Shown here: one piece after another, positions 1 through 11,499 of the stretch
Layout: every line of letters begins with the position of its first letter
How positions within the stretch are numbered: the first letter of the stretch is position 1
Source: Rikenellaceae bacterium
Lineage (GTDB): Bacteria; Bacteroidota; Bacteroidia; Bacteroidales; UBA932
NCBI GenBank assembly: GCA_900767375.1
Contig: CAAFYX010000037.1
Coordinates: 1 to 17,331 of the forward strand
Reading direction: 5' to 3'
Length of the DNA stretch: 17,331 nt
Notes under the pieces: generated by a model
What the model saw: only the letters and a program-made list of their open reading frames with translations
Databases searched by the model: none
What the model was told of the DNA's origin: nothing
Position numbers and translations under genes: made by a program

Positions 1-1
1 A

Positions 2-112
2 TGGAAGCTGAATAATCGACCGAGAAAATCACTCGGATACCTGACACCGCTGGAGTATTTCAAAAAAATGTTTAACTTTACATCCGATAGTGCTGTTGCA
101 CTGTCAAATTAA
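2..112 (+). CDS. IS30 family transposase, C-terminal fragment
   Basis: The frame is open from the window edge to a TAA at 110-112 and reads ...WKLNNRPRKSLGYLTPLEYF..., ending VALSN. The NNRPRKSLGY-TP-E-F pattern is the characteristic end of IS30-family (DDE, rve-type) transposases. Only about the last 36 residues are present, so the catalytic core lies outside the window and completeness cannot be judged. The IS end (right inverted repeat) should lie close downstream, around 112-120, but I cannot fix it without the other end. Family assignment rests on this short motif and is moderately confident. Confidence 0.7.
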   Translation, partial: WKLNNRPRKSLGYLTPLEYFKKMFNFTSDSAVALSN

Positions 113-200
113 ATTCGGCGGTGATGCAGAAGCTGCCGACATCGAAAAGGCTGATCCTTCGACCCTTTCCTGGCTATAGGACTAAAACTTACCGCATAAT
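113..200 (+). other. IS/host junction and leader of the M3 peptidase gene; possible gene-tail remnant
   Basis: Between the transposase stop and the peptidase start lie 88 bases. One frame reads GGDAEAADIEKADPSTLSWL and then a TAG at 177-179, with codon choice like the neighbouring genes. It could be the C-terminal tail of a gene interrupted by the IS, but 20 codons are too few to be sure. No convincing promoter for the peptidase was found here, so the IS end or something upstream may supply it. Confidence 0.25.
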
Positions 201-2219
201 ATGAAAAAGACACTTATCATCCCCGCACTTCTGTTAGCTATGACTGCATGCTCTGAAGGAACACGCGTGAACCCTTTCCTCCAGGACTGGGACACCCCTT
301 ACGGAATCCCTCCGTTCGACAAGATCGAGTACTCCGACTATATCCCAGCCATCAAGGCCGGCATCGAGCAGGAGGACGCTGAAATCCAGGCCATCATCGA
401 CAACCAGGAGGCTCCGACCTTCGACAATGTCATCGCCGCCATGGAAAACGCCGGCTCCATCCTCGCCAAGGTCGGCGGAGTGCTCTACAACGTCGCCGAG
501 ACTGAGAACTGCCCTGAGCTCGAGGCCATCATCGAAGAGGCCACCCCTCTGGAGTCCGAGCACAGCGACAACATCTATATGAACAAGGCCCTCTACGAGA
601 AGGTCGCCGCCGTCTACAATGCTGACCAGAGCGGCCTCACCCGCGAACAGCAGATGGTCCTCAAGAAGAAATACGAGGCCTTCGAGCGCAACGGCATCGG
701 CCTCCCCGAGGACAAGCAGGCCCGTCTGCGCGAGATCAATTCCGAAACCTCGATGAAGACCAACAAACTCGGCAACAACATCCTCGCCGAGTCCAATGCC
801 TTCAAGGAGAAGTTCGGCATCAGCGTCTCCGCCTACCCGACCGCGATGACCACCACCGAAGACAGGTCCCTGCGCGAGGAGATGTTCAAGGCCTACTCGT
901 CCCGCGGCCACAACGGCAATGAAAATGACAACCGCCAGCTCGTCCTCGACATAATGCGCCTGCGCATCGAGAAGGCTCAGATAATGGGCTACGACACCCC
1001 TGCAGCCTTCATCCTCGAGCCGAAGATGGCCCATGACGCCGCCACCGTCGATGCATTCCTCGACGGCATAATGAAGGCATCCGTGGCCAAGGCCAAAGAA
1101 GAGATCGCCGACATGCAGAAGGTGATGGACGAGGACATCAAGGCAGGACTTCTCCCTTCAGGCTCGAAGATCGAGCCTTGGGACTGGTGGTACTATGCCG
1201 AGAAGGTCCGCAAGGCCAAATATGACCTCGACGAGGAGCTCACCAAGCCATATTTCGAAATCCACAATGTCCAGAAGGGCGTCTTCGAAGCGGCCCACAC
1301 ACTCTATGGCGTGAACTTCGAGAAGCTCGAGGGCATGAGCCTCTTCAATGACGCCGCCGAGGCCTGGAAGCTCACCTACGACGAAGGCTCCCTCATCGGC
1401 ATCTTCATCTGCGACTACTTCCCTCGCGACTCCAAGCGCGGCGGCGCCTGGATGAACAACATCCGCGAGCAGTATGTCGACGCAGAGGGCAATGAAATCC
1501 GCCCGATCATCGTCAATATCACCAACTTCACTTCACCGGACGAGAACGGAGTGGCCCTCCTCACCGTCGACGAGGTGCAGACCGCATTCCACGAGTTCGG
1601 ACACGCCCTCCACGGCTTCCTCAGCAAGTGCCGCTATCCTTCAGTCAGCGGCACCTCGGTCACCCGCGACTTCGTCGAGACATTCTCCCAGTTCAATGAA
1701 AACTGGGCTTTCCAGCCTGAACTTCTGGCCAAGTACGCCGTCCACTATCAGACCGGCGAGGTCATCCCTCAGGAGCTCGTGGACAAGATCATCGCCGCCT
1801 CCAAGTTCAACCAGGGTTTCATGACCACCGAGCTCTGCGCTGCATCCATCCTCGATATGAAGTGGCACGAGCTCACTTCGGTCGAAGGAATCGACATCGA
1901 TGAGTTCGAGGCCAAGGTGTGCAAGGAGATGGGTCTGATCGACGAGATCATCCCTCGCTACCGCACAACCTACTTCAACCATATCTTCTCCAGCGGCTAT
2001 TCCGCAGGCTACTACGGATACCTTTGGGCTGAAGTGCTGGACAAGGATGCCTTCTCCATCTTCGAAGAGAACGGAGTATGGGATCTTGAGCTTGCTAAGA
2101 AATTCAAGGAGACCTTCCTCGAGAAGGGCGGCAGCGAAGAGCCTATGACCCTTTACAAGTCATTCGCAGGACGCGAGCCTGACTCACAGGCCTTCCTCAA
2201 AGGCCGCGGCCTTCTTTAG
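201..2219 (+). CDS. dcp: M3 family metallopeptidase (peptidyl-dipeptidase Dcp-like), putative lipoprotein
   Basis: This is a zinc oligopeptidase that, by family, removes C-terminal dipeptides from or cuts short peptides. The 672 residues match the usual length of Dcp/oligopeptidase A proteins (about 680). The zinc site is visible as HEFGH at 464-468, with the third ligand Glu493 in the SGTSVTRDFVE block, the family's typical spacing. The N-terminus has two Lys, a hydrophobic stretch and a Cys at 17 in LLAMTAC, so it is probably a lipoprotein of the cell envelope acting on periplasmic peptides. The gene overlaps the convergent transporter gene by 3 bp (shared 2217-2218 region), leaving no room for a terminator between them. 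Substrate preference (Dcp versus oligopeptidase A) cannot be decided from sequence alone. Confidence 0.93.
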   Translation: MKKTLIIPALLLAMTACSEGTRVNPFLQDWDTPYGIPPFDKIEYSDYIPAIKAGIEQEDAEIQAIIDNQEAPTFDNVIAAMENAGSILAKVGGVLYNVAETENCPELEAIIEEATPLESEHSDNIYMNKALYEKVAAVYNADQSGLTREQQMVLKKKYEAFERNGIGLPEDKQARLREINSETSMKTNKLGNNILAESNAFKEKFGISVSAYPTAMTTTEDRSLREEMFKAYSSRGHNGNENDNRQLVLDIMRLRIEKAQIMGYDTPAAFILEPKMAHDAATVDAFLDGIMKASVAKAKEEIADMQKVMDEDIKAGLLPSGSKIEPWDWWYYAEKVRKAKYDLDEELTKPYFEIHNVQKGVFEAAHTLYGVNFEKLEGMSLFNDAAEAWKLTYDEGSLIGIFICDYFPRDSKRGGAWMNNIREQYVDAEGNEIRPIIVNITNFTSPDENGVALLTVDEVQTAFHEFGHALHGFLSKCRYPSVSGTSVTRDFVETFSQFNENWAFQPELLAKYAVHYQTGEVIPQELVDKIIAASKFNQGFMTTELCAASILDMKWHELTSVEGIDIDEFEAKVCKEMGLIDEIIPRYRTTYFNHIFSSGYSAGYYGYLWAEVLDKDAFSIFEENGVWDLELAKKFKETFLEKGGSEEPMTLYKSFAGREPDSQAFLKGRGLL

Positions 2220-3067
2220 AGGCTGGAGCCATAAAGAAGCAGAGCCATACCTATAAGGAGAATGCCCAGATCCAGGGCTTTCTCCTTTATTTTATGCTCC
2301 TTGAAGACTATGGCGCCGAGCACGAAGGTCACTACGACTGAGCAGCGGCGGAGCAGTGAGACGACTGAAAGAAGGGCGTCATTCTGCTTCAGAGCGAAGA
2401 AATACAGCATATCTGCGCCGGTGATGAAGACGGCGATCAGGAGGATCCTCCAGTCCCAGTGGAACCTTTCCCTGTCCTGACCGTCCCTGATGGCCTTGAA
2501 TGCTATGCACAGAAGCAGCAGGACCGTAATGTAGAAGTTGCTCCAGCTCTGTACGAACAGGGCCTCCATATCGAAAAGGATATACTTGTCATACAGGGCG
2601 CTGGCCACTCCTGAGAAAATGGATACTGCCATTGCGGCGATGCCTTTGCTCTCTGAAAAACGTATTCCTTCCTTCTTGCTGATTCCGCTCAGAAGGATGA
2701 TAGCCAGCAGGGCGAATGCGACTCCCGCCCACTGCCATCCATTAAGCCTCTCTGCAAAGAGGATGATGGAGAATACCACCACAAAGAACGGCCTGGAGGC
2801 CTTCAGGGTGCTGCAGGTGGTGATAGGGAGCAGTTTCAGGCCTATCAGTCCGCTGACCCAGGAAGTGGTGACGAGCACTCCCTTCAGCATCAGATGCCAG
2901 TGGTCGCTCCAGCTGCCCGCCGTCAGGCAGGGGCTCAGGAACAATGTGGACAGTGCGGTCGCTCCGAGCAGCACCCAGAGCACACTGTTGTATTTGAGTG
3001 CCTGTTTCTTGAAAACGTCATAAATGCCCAGCATCAAGGCTGAGCCCAGTGTCATCCAAAGCCACAT
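2216..3067 (-). CDS. EamA/DMT family transporter
   Basis: An inner-membrane protein of 283 residues with about ten hydrophobic segments, organised as two related halves as in EamA (drug/metabolite transporter) proteins. The first half starts MWLWMTLGSALMLGIYDVFK and includes a KASRPFFVVVFS segment. The second half starts after a charged loop (SKKEGIRFSESKG) and repeats the pattern, ending in LLIGMALLLYG. The substrate is unknown. It is the last gene of the leftward operon, starting 12 bp after the nucleoside kinase stop. Its stop codon overlaps the end of the convergent peptidase gene. The context offers no clear clue to substrate; a metabolite or nucleoside-related solute is only a guess. 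Confidence 0.88.
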   Translation of the reverse strand: MWLWMTLGSALMLGIYDVFKKQALKYNSVLWVLLGATALSTLFLSPCLTAGSWSDHWHLMLKGVLVTTSWVSGLIGLKLLPITTCSTLKASRPFFVVVFSIILFAERLNGWQWAGVAFALLAIILLSGISKKEGIRFSESKGIAAMAVSIFSGVASALYDKYILFDMEALFVQSWSNFYITVLLLLCIAFKAIRDGQDRERFHWDWRILLIAVFITGADMLYFFALKQNDALLSVVSLLRRCSVVVTFVLGAIVFKEHKIKEKALDLGILLIGMALLLYGSSL

Positions 3068-3079
3068 TTTCTATGCCTG

Positions 3080-4071
3080 TTAAAGTGTCTGTCCGCCGAT
3101 GAATTCCCTCATGATGGAGGTAGGAGGGACGGCTGCGATTTCATTAGGTTTGAGTGCCACGACGTGGGCGAGGAACTCTATCATCTGACGTGCCTTCTCA
3201 TAGGCCGGGGAGGACTCGGACACCTCATAGAGGAGCGGCTCCGCGTAGTATTTCAGCAGAGGAAGGTCGTAGAGGGTGGATGAATTGAACACCACTTCTG
3301 CGTTCTCCTCGAACGGGAATATGTTCCTGGTCTCTCCTCGTCTGACGCTCGGCCAGAGCAGCAGGGTCTTCTCCGGTGAGATGCCGCGGGTGCGGTTGTC
3401 ACGCACGATGCGGCGCAGGAGCCTCTTGTCGGTGGTGGAGTTGTGCACCTTCTCTCCGCCCGGAAGGGCCGAGAGGGCAGAGATGTAGATTCTGAATATC
3501 CTGTTCCGGTCCACTCCCGGGGTAAGTTCAGGGTTGAGGGCGTGGATGCCTTCCATCATGAGGATGTCGCGCTCGCCCAGCCTCATCTTTCTGTTCTCTT
3601 CGAATACGGTCGTGCCCGATTTGAAGTCATATCTGGGAATGACGACCTCGCGGCCGGCCAGCAGGTCGTTGAGGTTGGAGTTGAGCAGGTCGATGTTCAT
3701 GGCGCCGAGGGCTTCGAAGTCGTATTCGCCCTTTTCGTCCTTCGGTGTCTGCTCGCGCGGCACGAAATAATTGTCCAGCTCGATCACCTTCGGACTGAGC
3801 CCCAGGACGCGGCACTGCTGTGCGATGCGCAGGGACGAGGAGGTCTTGCCGCTTGAGGACGGGCCGGACATCATTACGATGCTGGCTTCGTGCTTGCGCC
3901 AGGATATCTGGTTGGCGGCCTCGGCGTATTTGCGTTCCTGTCGCGCTTCGCAGAGGTTGATAAGGTCTATTCCCTTGCCCTGGTTCAGGACTTCGTTGAG
4001 CTTGTCGATGGTGTCGATGCCTACTGCGGAGCACCAGTCTGCGTATTCCTGCCTTGCTGCTTCGATTTTTG

Positions 4072-4075
<4 letters not shown>
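3080..4075 (-). CDS. P-loop nucleoside (uridine) kinase, short form without the N-terminal domain
   Basis: Predicted to phosphorylate a nucleoside using ATP or GTP (uridine kinase/phosphoribulokinase fold). The Walker A motif GPSSSGKT is at 71-78. Next come an ELDNYFVPRE-TP segment, YDFEALGAMN, a PRYDFKSGT block, the EGIHALNPEL motif, and an RRIVRDNRTRG lid-like region. The C-terminal PPTSIMREFIGG is typical of the Bacteroidetes family usually called nucleoside kinase. Members of that family that I know are about 550 residues, with an N-terminal threonyl-tRNA-synthetase/TGS-like region. Here that part is absent and the protein begins just before the kinase domain. The ATG overlaps the uvrA stop by 4 bp (ATGA), so translation is probably coupled and the short form looks genuine rather than broken. 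Confidence 0.85.
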
Positions 4076-6916
<2,841 letters not shown>

Positions 6917-6924
<8 letters not shown>

Positions 6925-7618
6925 TGAGTTCAATTCCGTCCTGATCCCAGTCTATTCCGTCCTGCTCCGGCTCGTTGAACGGCTCCAGGAAGGGGTTGTG
7001 GGTCCTTTCGTCGGCTATGTTGGTCGGGGCGCCGTGGCCGGGGAGCACGTCTGTGGAGCCCGGCAGGCCCATTATCTTGTCCATGATGGAGACGATGAGG
7101 TCGTCATAGTTGCAGCACTCCAGGTCGGTGCGGCCGATGGTGCCCTTGAAAAGGGTGTCGCCGCTGAAGAGCAGCCCTTCCTTTTCGTTGTACCAGCAGG
7201 TGCCGCCGGGGGAGTGGCCGGGGGTGGCGATGGCTTTCCACTGCTCTCCTATCAGGGTCAGGACGTCGCCGTCGTTCACCGGCTCGGTCTTAAGGGCCGC
7301 AGGGTCGAAGGTGAAACCGAAGCGGTCAGCCACCTTGCCGTGGATTTCCATCACTTCCGCATCCTTGGGACTCATATATGCCTTTATCCCGTAGTGCTTG
7401 CAGAAATCCGCTGCTCCGAGGACGTGGTCCACGTGGCCGTGGGTGATGATGACCGCCTCCGGCTTGAGCCCTTCCCTGTCAATGAAGGAGAACAGGGCAT
7501 CCGCTTCCTTTGCGCTGCAGTATCCGGGGTCCACGACAAGAGCCTGACGGGCATCGTTCCAGACCACCCAGCAGTTGACTTCGAAGACATTGAAATGAAA
7601 ATAGGAGATATTGAGCAT
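6917..7618 (-). CDS. MBL-fold metallo-hydrolase (glyoxalase II-like)
   Basis: A 233-residue metallo-beta-lactamase-fold enzyme. The metal ligands are all visible: THGHVDH gives H60, H62, D64 and H65; ATPGHSPGG gives H135; FSGDTLF gives D154; LPGHG gives H195. This set and size match the hydroxyacylglutathione hydrolase-like group, many of which hydrolyse thioesters, though the exact substrate is not predictable. It is predicted to be cytoplasmic, with no signal peptide. It is the first gene of the leftward operon and its end overlaps the uvrA start by 8 bp. A possible -7 element TATTTTTG on the minus strand lies at 7638-7645, but a good -33 element is not evident. It faces the divergent kinase gene across 74 bp. 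Confidence 0.9.
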
Positions 7619-7692
7619 ATTAATCCTTTATGTTCTGCAAAAATAAGAAAAAGCTTGCTAAATTTGCTGAAATAACCGAAAATACACCACAT

Positions 7693-8310
7693 ATGCACAT
7701 AGGAATTGCGGGAAACATAGGTAGCGGAAAAACCACTCTTACAGGTATGCTGGCCGAGCATTACGGCTGGACTCCGAGGTATGAGTCGGTCATGTTCAAT
7801 CCTTACCTCGAGGACTACTACAAGGACATCCCGCGCTGGTCGTTCGCCCTGGAGACTTATTTCCTGAAGCAGCGTTTCAAGGACGTGCTGGAGATCGAAA
7901 AGACAGACGGAGTGATCATCCAGGACAGGACCATCTTCGAGGGGGTGAACATATTCGTGGCGAACAACAGGGCGCTGGGAAACCTTTCCGAGAGGGATTA
8001 TGACACCTTCATGGAGCTTTTCCATCTGATGATGTCCCTGGTCAAGGCTCCGGACCTTCTGATCTATCTCAGGTCCTCCATTCCGCATCTGGTATCGCAG
8101 ATCCAGAAGCGCGGCCGTGACTATGAGCAGTTTATGAGCATAGAGTACCTTACTGGACTCAACGAACGCTATGAGGCGTGGATCAAGTCGTATGAGGCGC
8201 CGGTTCTCGTCATAGACACCGACAACCTTGACTTCAAGAACAGGCCTGAAGATTTTTCTTTCATCACGGACAAGATTGACGCCCGTCTGTATGGGTTGTT
8301 CTCCAAATAA
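7693..8310 (+). CDS. Deoxynucleoside kinase (paralogue 1)
   Basis: Predicted cytosolic salvage enzyme that phosphorylates deoxynucleosides with ATP. It has the P-loop GNIGSGKT (7-14), the ERS-type region ESVMFNPYLEDYY, the catalytic DRT motif at 78-80 (IIQDRT) and the lid IQKRGRDYE. I chose the ATG at 7693 because MHIGIAGNIGSGKTT aligns with residue 1 of the next gene; an upstream ATG at 7630 would add an unlikely 21-residue Lys-rich extension. Length is 205 aa, typical of the dNK family (dAK/dGK/dCK). It is collinear and roughly 60 percent identical by eye to the following gene. Tandem pairs such as the dAK/dGK subunits of Lactobacillus form heterodimers; whether this pair does so is an inference. 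Confidence 0.9.
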   Translation: MHIGIAGNIGSGKTTLTGMLAEHYGWTPRYESVMFNPYLEDYYKDIPRWSFALETYFLKQRFKDVLEIEKTDGVIIQDRTIFEGVNIFVANNRALGNLSERDYDTFMELFHLMMSLVKAPDLLIYLRSSIPHLVSQIQKRGRDYEQFMSIEYLTGLNERYEAWIKSYEAPVLVIDTDNLDFKNRPEDFSFITDKIDARLYGLFSK

Positions 8311-8322
8311 TTGTTAACTTTG
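8296..8322 (+). promoter_or_regulatory. Putative Bacteroidetes-type promoter for the second deoxynucleoside kinase
   Basis: TAACTTTG at 8315-8322 is an exact match to the TAnnTTTG -7 consensus of Bacteroides primary-sigma promoters. A TTG at 8296-8298 lies 16 bp upstream, slightly closer than the usual spacing of about 19. The start codon is at 8346. This could let paralogue 2 be expressed without paralogue 1. Confidence 0.4.
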
Positions 8323-8345
8323 TAGGTTACTTAATAATTAGAACT

Positions 8346-8972
8346 ATGCATATTGCAATCGCAGGAAATATCGGAAGCGGAAAGACGACCCTTACCAAGA
8401 TGCTGGCCGCCCATTACGGGTGGACTCCGAAGTTCGAGTCCGTCGACTTCAATCCGTATCTCGCCGATTATTACGAGGATATGGAGCGCTGGTCGTTCAA
8501 TCTCCAGATATATTTTCTGAACAAGCGTTTCAAGGACATAGTCGATATCTCCAAGCAGGACGACATCGTGATCCAGGACCGCACCATCTATGAGGATGCG
8601 CGCATCTTTGCCCCGAACCTTCACAGCATGGGGCTGATGAGCACCCGCGACTTCGAGAACTATTCCGACCTTTTCGACCTGATGATGTCCATGGTGAATC
8701 CGCCTGACCTCCTTATATATCTCAAGTCATCCATCCCTAACCTCGTGGCCCAGATCCAGAAGCGCGGCCGCGAGTATGAGAAAGGCATCAGGATCGACTA
8801 TCTGACAGGTCTGAACGACAGGTACAATGAATGGATCGACAACTATAAGGGCAATCTCCTTGTGGTGGATGCCGACAATATCAAGTTCGGGAATCGTCCT
8901 GAGGACTTCGAGAAGGTCACCGATATGATCGATGCCCAGCTCTTCGGACTCTTCCCTCCGGAGAAGGAATAA
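8346..8972 (+). CDS. Deoxynucleoside kinase (paralogue 2)
   Basis: A 208-residue member of the dNK salvage family and a tandem duplicate of the preceding gene. The P-loop GNIGSGKT is again at 7-14, ESVDFNPYLADYY follows, VIQDRT puts the catalytic DRT at 78-80, and the lid is IQKRGREYE. The two paralogues align without gaps through almost their whole length. They differ at residue 34 (Met in the first, Asp here) next to the substrate pocket region, which suggests different base preference. The gap between the genes is 35 bp and contains a promoter-like sequence. A hairpin follows 7 bp after the stop. Confidence 0.9.
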   Translation: MHIAIAGNIGSGKTTLTKMLAAHYGWTPKFESVDFNPYLADYYEDMERWSFNLQIYFLNKRFKDIVDISKQDDIVIQDRTIYEDARIFAPNLHSMGLMSTRDFENYSDLFDLMMSMVNPPDLLIYLKSSIPNLVAQIQKRGREYEKGIRIDYLTGLNDRYNEWIDNYKGNLLVVDADNIKFGNRPEDFEKVTDMIDAQLFGLFPPEKE

Positions 8973-8979
8973 AGAAAGA

Positions 8980-9007
8980 GACCGCGCCATTCCCCAAAAG
9001 CGCGGTC
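8980..9007 (+). terminator. Hairpin after the deoxynucleoside kinase pair, candidate terminator
   Basis: A perfect 8-bp GC-rich stem, GACCGCGC (8980-8987) with GCGCGGTC (9000-9007), and a 12-base loop. It is followed by CCCGTATATAAAA rather than a run of T, so it is a weak intrinsic terminator at best. Its position between two transcription units supports the call. Confidence 0.45.
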
Positions 9008-9133
9008 CCCGTATATAAAACGAACTTAACAAATAGACACGGAACGGAAAATCCCGATGTCCAGAACAAAGTTAATCAGATTTCCGACATACACAATGCT
9101 TTTTGTCCGAAATTTTATAGAAAAATGGGCATA

Positions 9134-9165
9134 TTGTTGTAATTTTTAGTGGGAAATCATTTTTG
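9134..9165 (+). promoter_or_regulatory. Possible promoter of the MFS transporter-glucokinase operon
   Basis: CATTTTTG at 9158-9165 differs by one base from TAnnTTTG, and TTG at 9134-9136 sits 21 bp upstream. A start of transcription near 9172 would give a leader of about 30 bases before the ATG at 9202. This also argues against the TTG at 9163 as a start codon. Weak evidence. Confidence 0.35.
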
Positions 9166-9201
9166 GAATTCAGACGGAAGACCGTGAAAACTGATGGCGT
9201 T

Positions 9202-10491
9202 ATGACCGGAAAGAAGACAAATACCGTTGCGATCGTGACAATGTGCTTCATCTTCGCGATGATTTCTTTTGTGACCAACATGGCAGCCCCATTCGGAAAC
9301 ATCTGGAAGGGACAGTACAGCTGGGCTGGCATGATGGGTAACACCATGAACTTCCTGGCCTATCTCTTCATGGGCATCCCTGCAGGGAAAATGCTTGCCA
9401 AGGTGGGTTACAAGAAGACCACCCTCATCGCCCTTGCGGTCGGCTTCCTCGGCATAGTGATCCAGTGGCTCTCCAGCCGTTCCTTCCTCGCCGGCAGCGC
9501 TATCTACGTATATCTCCTCGGAGCGTTTGTATGCGGCTTCTGTGTATGCATGCTCAACACTGCAGTCAACCCCATGCTCCACATCCTCGGCGGAAACGGG
9601 AACAAAGGCAACCAGTACATCCAGATCGGCGGCACGCTCAACTCTCTGACAGGCACCCTCACCCCGTTCCTGGTGGGTGTCCTCATAGGTACAGTCACAT
9701 CCGGCACCTCCATGAAGGATGTGGCCCCTCTGCTCTTCATTGCAATGGCAGTGTTCGCAATAGCATTCGTCATCATTTCCTTTGTCAGGATCCCGGAGCC
9801 GGCCCTGGAACGCAAAACGACGGAATACGAGCATAGTCCCTGGAGTTTCCGTCACTGGGTACTGGGAATCATCGCCATCTTCTTCTATGTGGGCATCGAG
9901 GTCGGTATCCCTTCACAGCTGAACTTCTTCCTTGCCGACCCTGACGGCAACGGGGCTTTCCCCGCCGGATTCGTCGGAGCGGCAGCCATCGGCGGTGCCG
10001 CCGCTGCAATGTATTGGCTCCTTATGATGGTCGGCCGTTTCGCCAGTTCCATCATTTCCGGAAAGGTCAGCCTCAAGGTCCAGATGGCTGTCGTCAGTGC
10101 AGCCGCCATCGCTCTGGTGGTCGCCGGTATCTTCATGCCGAAGGACATTATGATCAGGATGCCGGGATTCATCGTCGGCCAGGGCTTCTGCATGAACCTC
10201 GTTCCGCTCAGCGCGCTGCTCTTCTGCCTTTGCGGTCTCTGCACCTCGGTGATGTGGGGCTGTATCTTCAATCTTGCCATCGAGGGGCTCGGCAAATATA
10301 CAGAACAGGCCTCAGGCATATTCATGGTGATGGTGGTCGGTGGAGCAATAATGCCTGCCATCCAGGAGTTCATCGCGAACAGGGCGGGCTACATGCAGTC
10401 CTACTGGCTCGTGGTCGCTATGCTCTGCTACCTCTTCTTCTATGCAGTCCGGGGCTGCAGGAACGTTAACAAGGATATACCAGTTGAATAA
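9202..10491 (+). CDS. MFS transporter, probable sugar permease
   Basis: An inner-membrane transporter of 429 residues with about twelve hydrophobic segments, in the major facilitator superfamily. MTGKKTNTVAIVTMCFIFAM leads into segment 1. The cytoplasmic loop with GIPAGKMLAKVGYKKT after segment 2 corresponds to the MFS G-x-x-x-D/G-R-x-G-R-[KR] loop. I start at the ATG at 9202: frame extension to a TTG at 9163 would overlap the likely promoter and adds a charged tail not expected before segment 1. The stop is 6 bp before the glucokinase ATG, so the two are co-transcribed. The operon partner suggests a hexose or an N-acetylhexosamine as substrate; this is inference from context, not from binding residues. 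Confidence 0.85.
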   Translation: MTGKKTNTVAIVTMCFIFAMISFVTNMAAPFGNIWKGQYSWAGMMGNTMNFLAYLFMGIPAGKMLAKVGYKKTTLIALAVGFLGIVIQWLSSRSFLAGSAIYVYLLGAFVCGFCVCMLNTAVNPMLHILGGNGNKGNQYIQIGGTLNSLTGTLTPFLVGVLIGTVTSGTSMKDVAPLLFIAMAVFAIAFVIISFVRIPEPALERKTTEYEHSPWSFRHWVLGIIAIFFYVGIEVGIPSQLNFFLADPDGNGAFPAGFVGAAAIGGAAAAMYWLLMMVGRFASSIISGKVSLKVQMAVVSAAAIALVVAGIFMPKDIMIRMPGFIVGQGFCMNLVPLSALLFCLCGLCTSVMWGCIFNLAIEGLGKYTEQASGIFMVMVVGGAIMPAIQEFIANRAGYMQSYWLVVAMLCYLFFYAVRGCRNVNKDIPVE

Positions 10492-10497
10492 TAGAAT

Positions 10498-11460
10498 ATG
10501 GACAAGAATTTTGTAGTAGGAGTCGACGTAGGCGGCCAGACCACCAAGATAGGTGTGGTGGACGCCCGTGGCGGTGTGCTCGCCCAGACAGTCATCCGTT
10601 CCGACATATTCGGATCTGATGCTGCCGCTTATATCAAGGCACTTGCCGATGCCATACTCGGCGTCATCAAGGACGCAGACAAGGAAGGTCAGATCCGTGG
10701 CGTCGGTGTCGGTGCTCCTAACGGAAACTATTATACCGGGACAGTGGCTTTCGCACCGAACCTCGCATGGGCCGCAAACGGCTCGGTCGAGTTCGCGAAG
10801 ATGCTGACCGACGGGCTCGGCGGCATCCCTGTTTCCCTCACCAATGATGCCAATGCCGCAGCCGTCGGCGAAATGACCTACGGCGCAGCCAGGGGCATGA
10901 AGAATTTCATAATGATCACCCTCGGCACCGGAGTCGGCAGCGGAATCGTGATCGACGGAAAGGTTGTCTACGGACACGACGGATTCGCCGGAGAGCTCGG
11001 ACATACCAATGTCGTCCGCTACAACGGCCGCACCTGCGGCTGCGGCAGGACCGGCTGCCTCGAGGCTTACTGCTCCGCCATCGGAGTGGCCCGCACTGCA
11101 CGCGAGTGGCTTGAGGCCGGCGATGAGCCTTCAATGCTCCGCGAATGCGGGGACATCACTTCCAAGGATGTATATGACGCTGCCAAGGCCGGAGACGCAA
11201 TGGCTCTGCGTATCTTTGACTACACCGGAACCCTTCTGGGCCGCTCGTTTGCCGATTTCATCGCCTTCAGCGCTCCGGAAGCGATAGTGCTTTTCGGCGG
11301 CCTCGCCCGCTCGAAGGAGTTCCTCTATGAGCCGATGCTCAAGTCAATGAACGCCAATGTCCTCAGCATCTGGAGGGACAAGGTCAAGATAGTGTTCTCC
11401 CAGCTCAAGGAATCCGACGCCGCCATCCTCGGCGCTTCCGCCCTTGCGTGGGAGCTTTAA
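10498..11460 (+). CDS. ROK family glucokinase
   Basis: A cytosolic sugar kinase that phosphorylates glucose or a related hexose with ATP. DVGGQTTKIG (10-19) is the phosphate-binding loop, TNDANAAAVGE carries catalytic Asp117, and LGTGVGSGI (142-150) is the second nucleotide loop. The ROK zinc site is complete: GELGH with H169, then C180, C182 and C187 in CGCGRTGC. No helix-turn-helix precedes the kinase domain, so it is an enzyme rather than a NagC/Mlc-type repressor. Length (320 aa) and pairing with an MFS permease resemble RokA-type hexokinases of Bacteroides, which act on glucose, mannose and N-acetylglucosamine; the specificity here is inferred. The gene is 6 bp downstream of the transporter. 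Confidence 0.92.
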   Translation: MDKNFVVGVDVGGQTTKIGVVDARGGVLAQTVIRSDIFGSDAAAYIKALADAILGVIKDADKEGQIRGVGVGAPNGNYYTGTVAFAPNLAWAANGSVEFAKMLTDGLGGIPVSLTNDANAAAVGEMTYGAARGMKNFIMITLGTGVGSGIVIDGKVVYGHDGFAGELGHTNVVRYNGRTCGCGRTGCLEAYCSAIGVARTAREWLEAGDEPSMLRECGDITSKDVYDAAKAGDAMALRIFDYTGTLLGRSFADFIAFSAPEAIVLFGGLARSKEFLYEPMLKSMNANVLSIWRDKVKIVFSQLKESDAAILGASALAWEL

Positions 11461-11499
11461 TGAAAAACAATCCAAACAAATAAACAAACAATTAAAAAA

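Noticed and set aside
234..1034. Minus-strand open frame opposite the M3 peptidase
   Set aside because: Val/Leu/Asp/Gly-rich shadow of the peptidase gene with no motif and no leader.
2200..2240. Bidirectional terminator between the peptidase and transporter genes
   Set aside because: The stop codons overlap and I see no stem followed by a T run there.
6925..6933. TTG start for uvrA three codons upstream
   Set aside because: The ATG at 6924 gives the normal UvrA N-terminus and a smaller overlap with the preceding gene; the TTG cannot be excluded.
9157..9855. Minus-strand frame rich in His, Glu and Cys opposite the MFS gene
   Set aside because: Composition is the mirror of a membrane protein gene; the plus strand has the expected hydrophobic segments.
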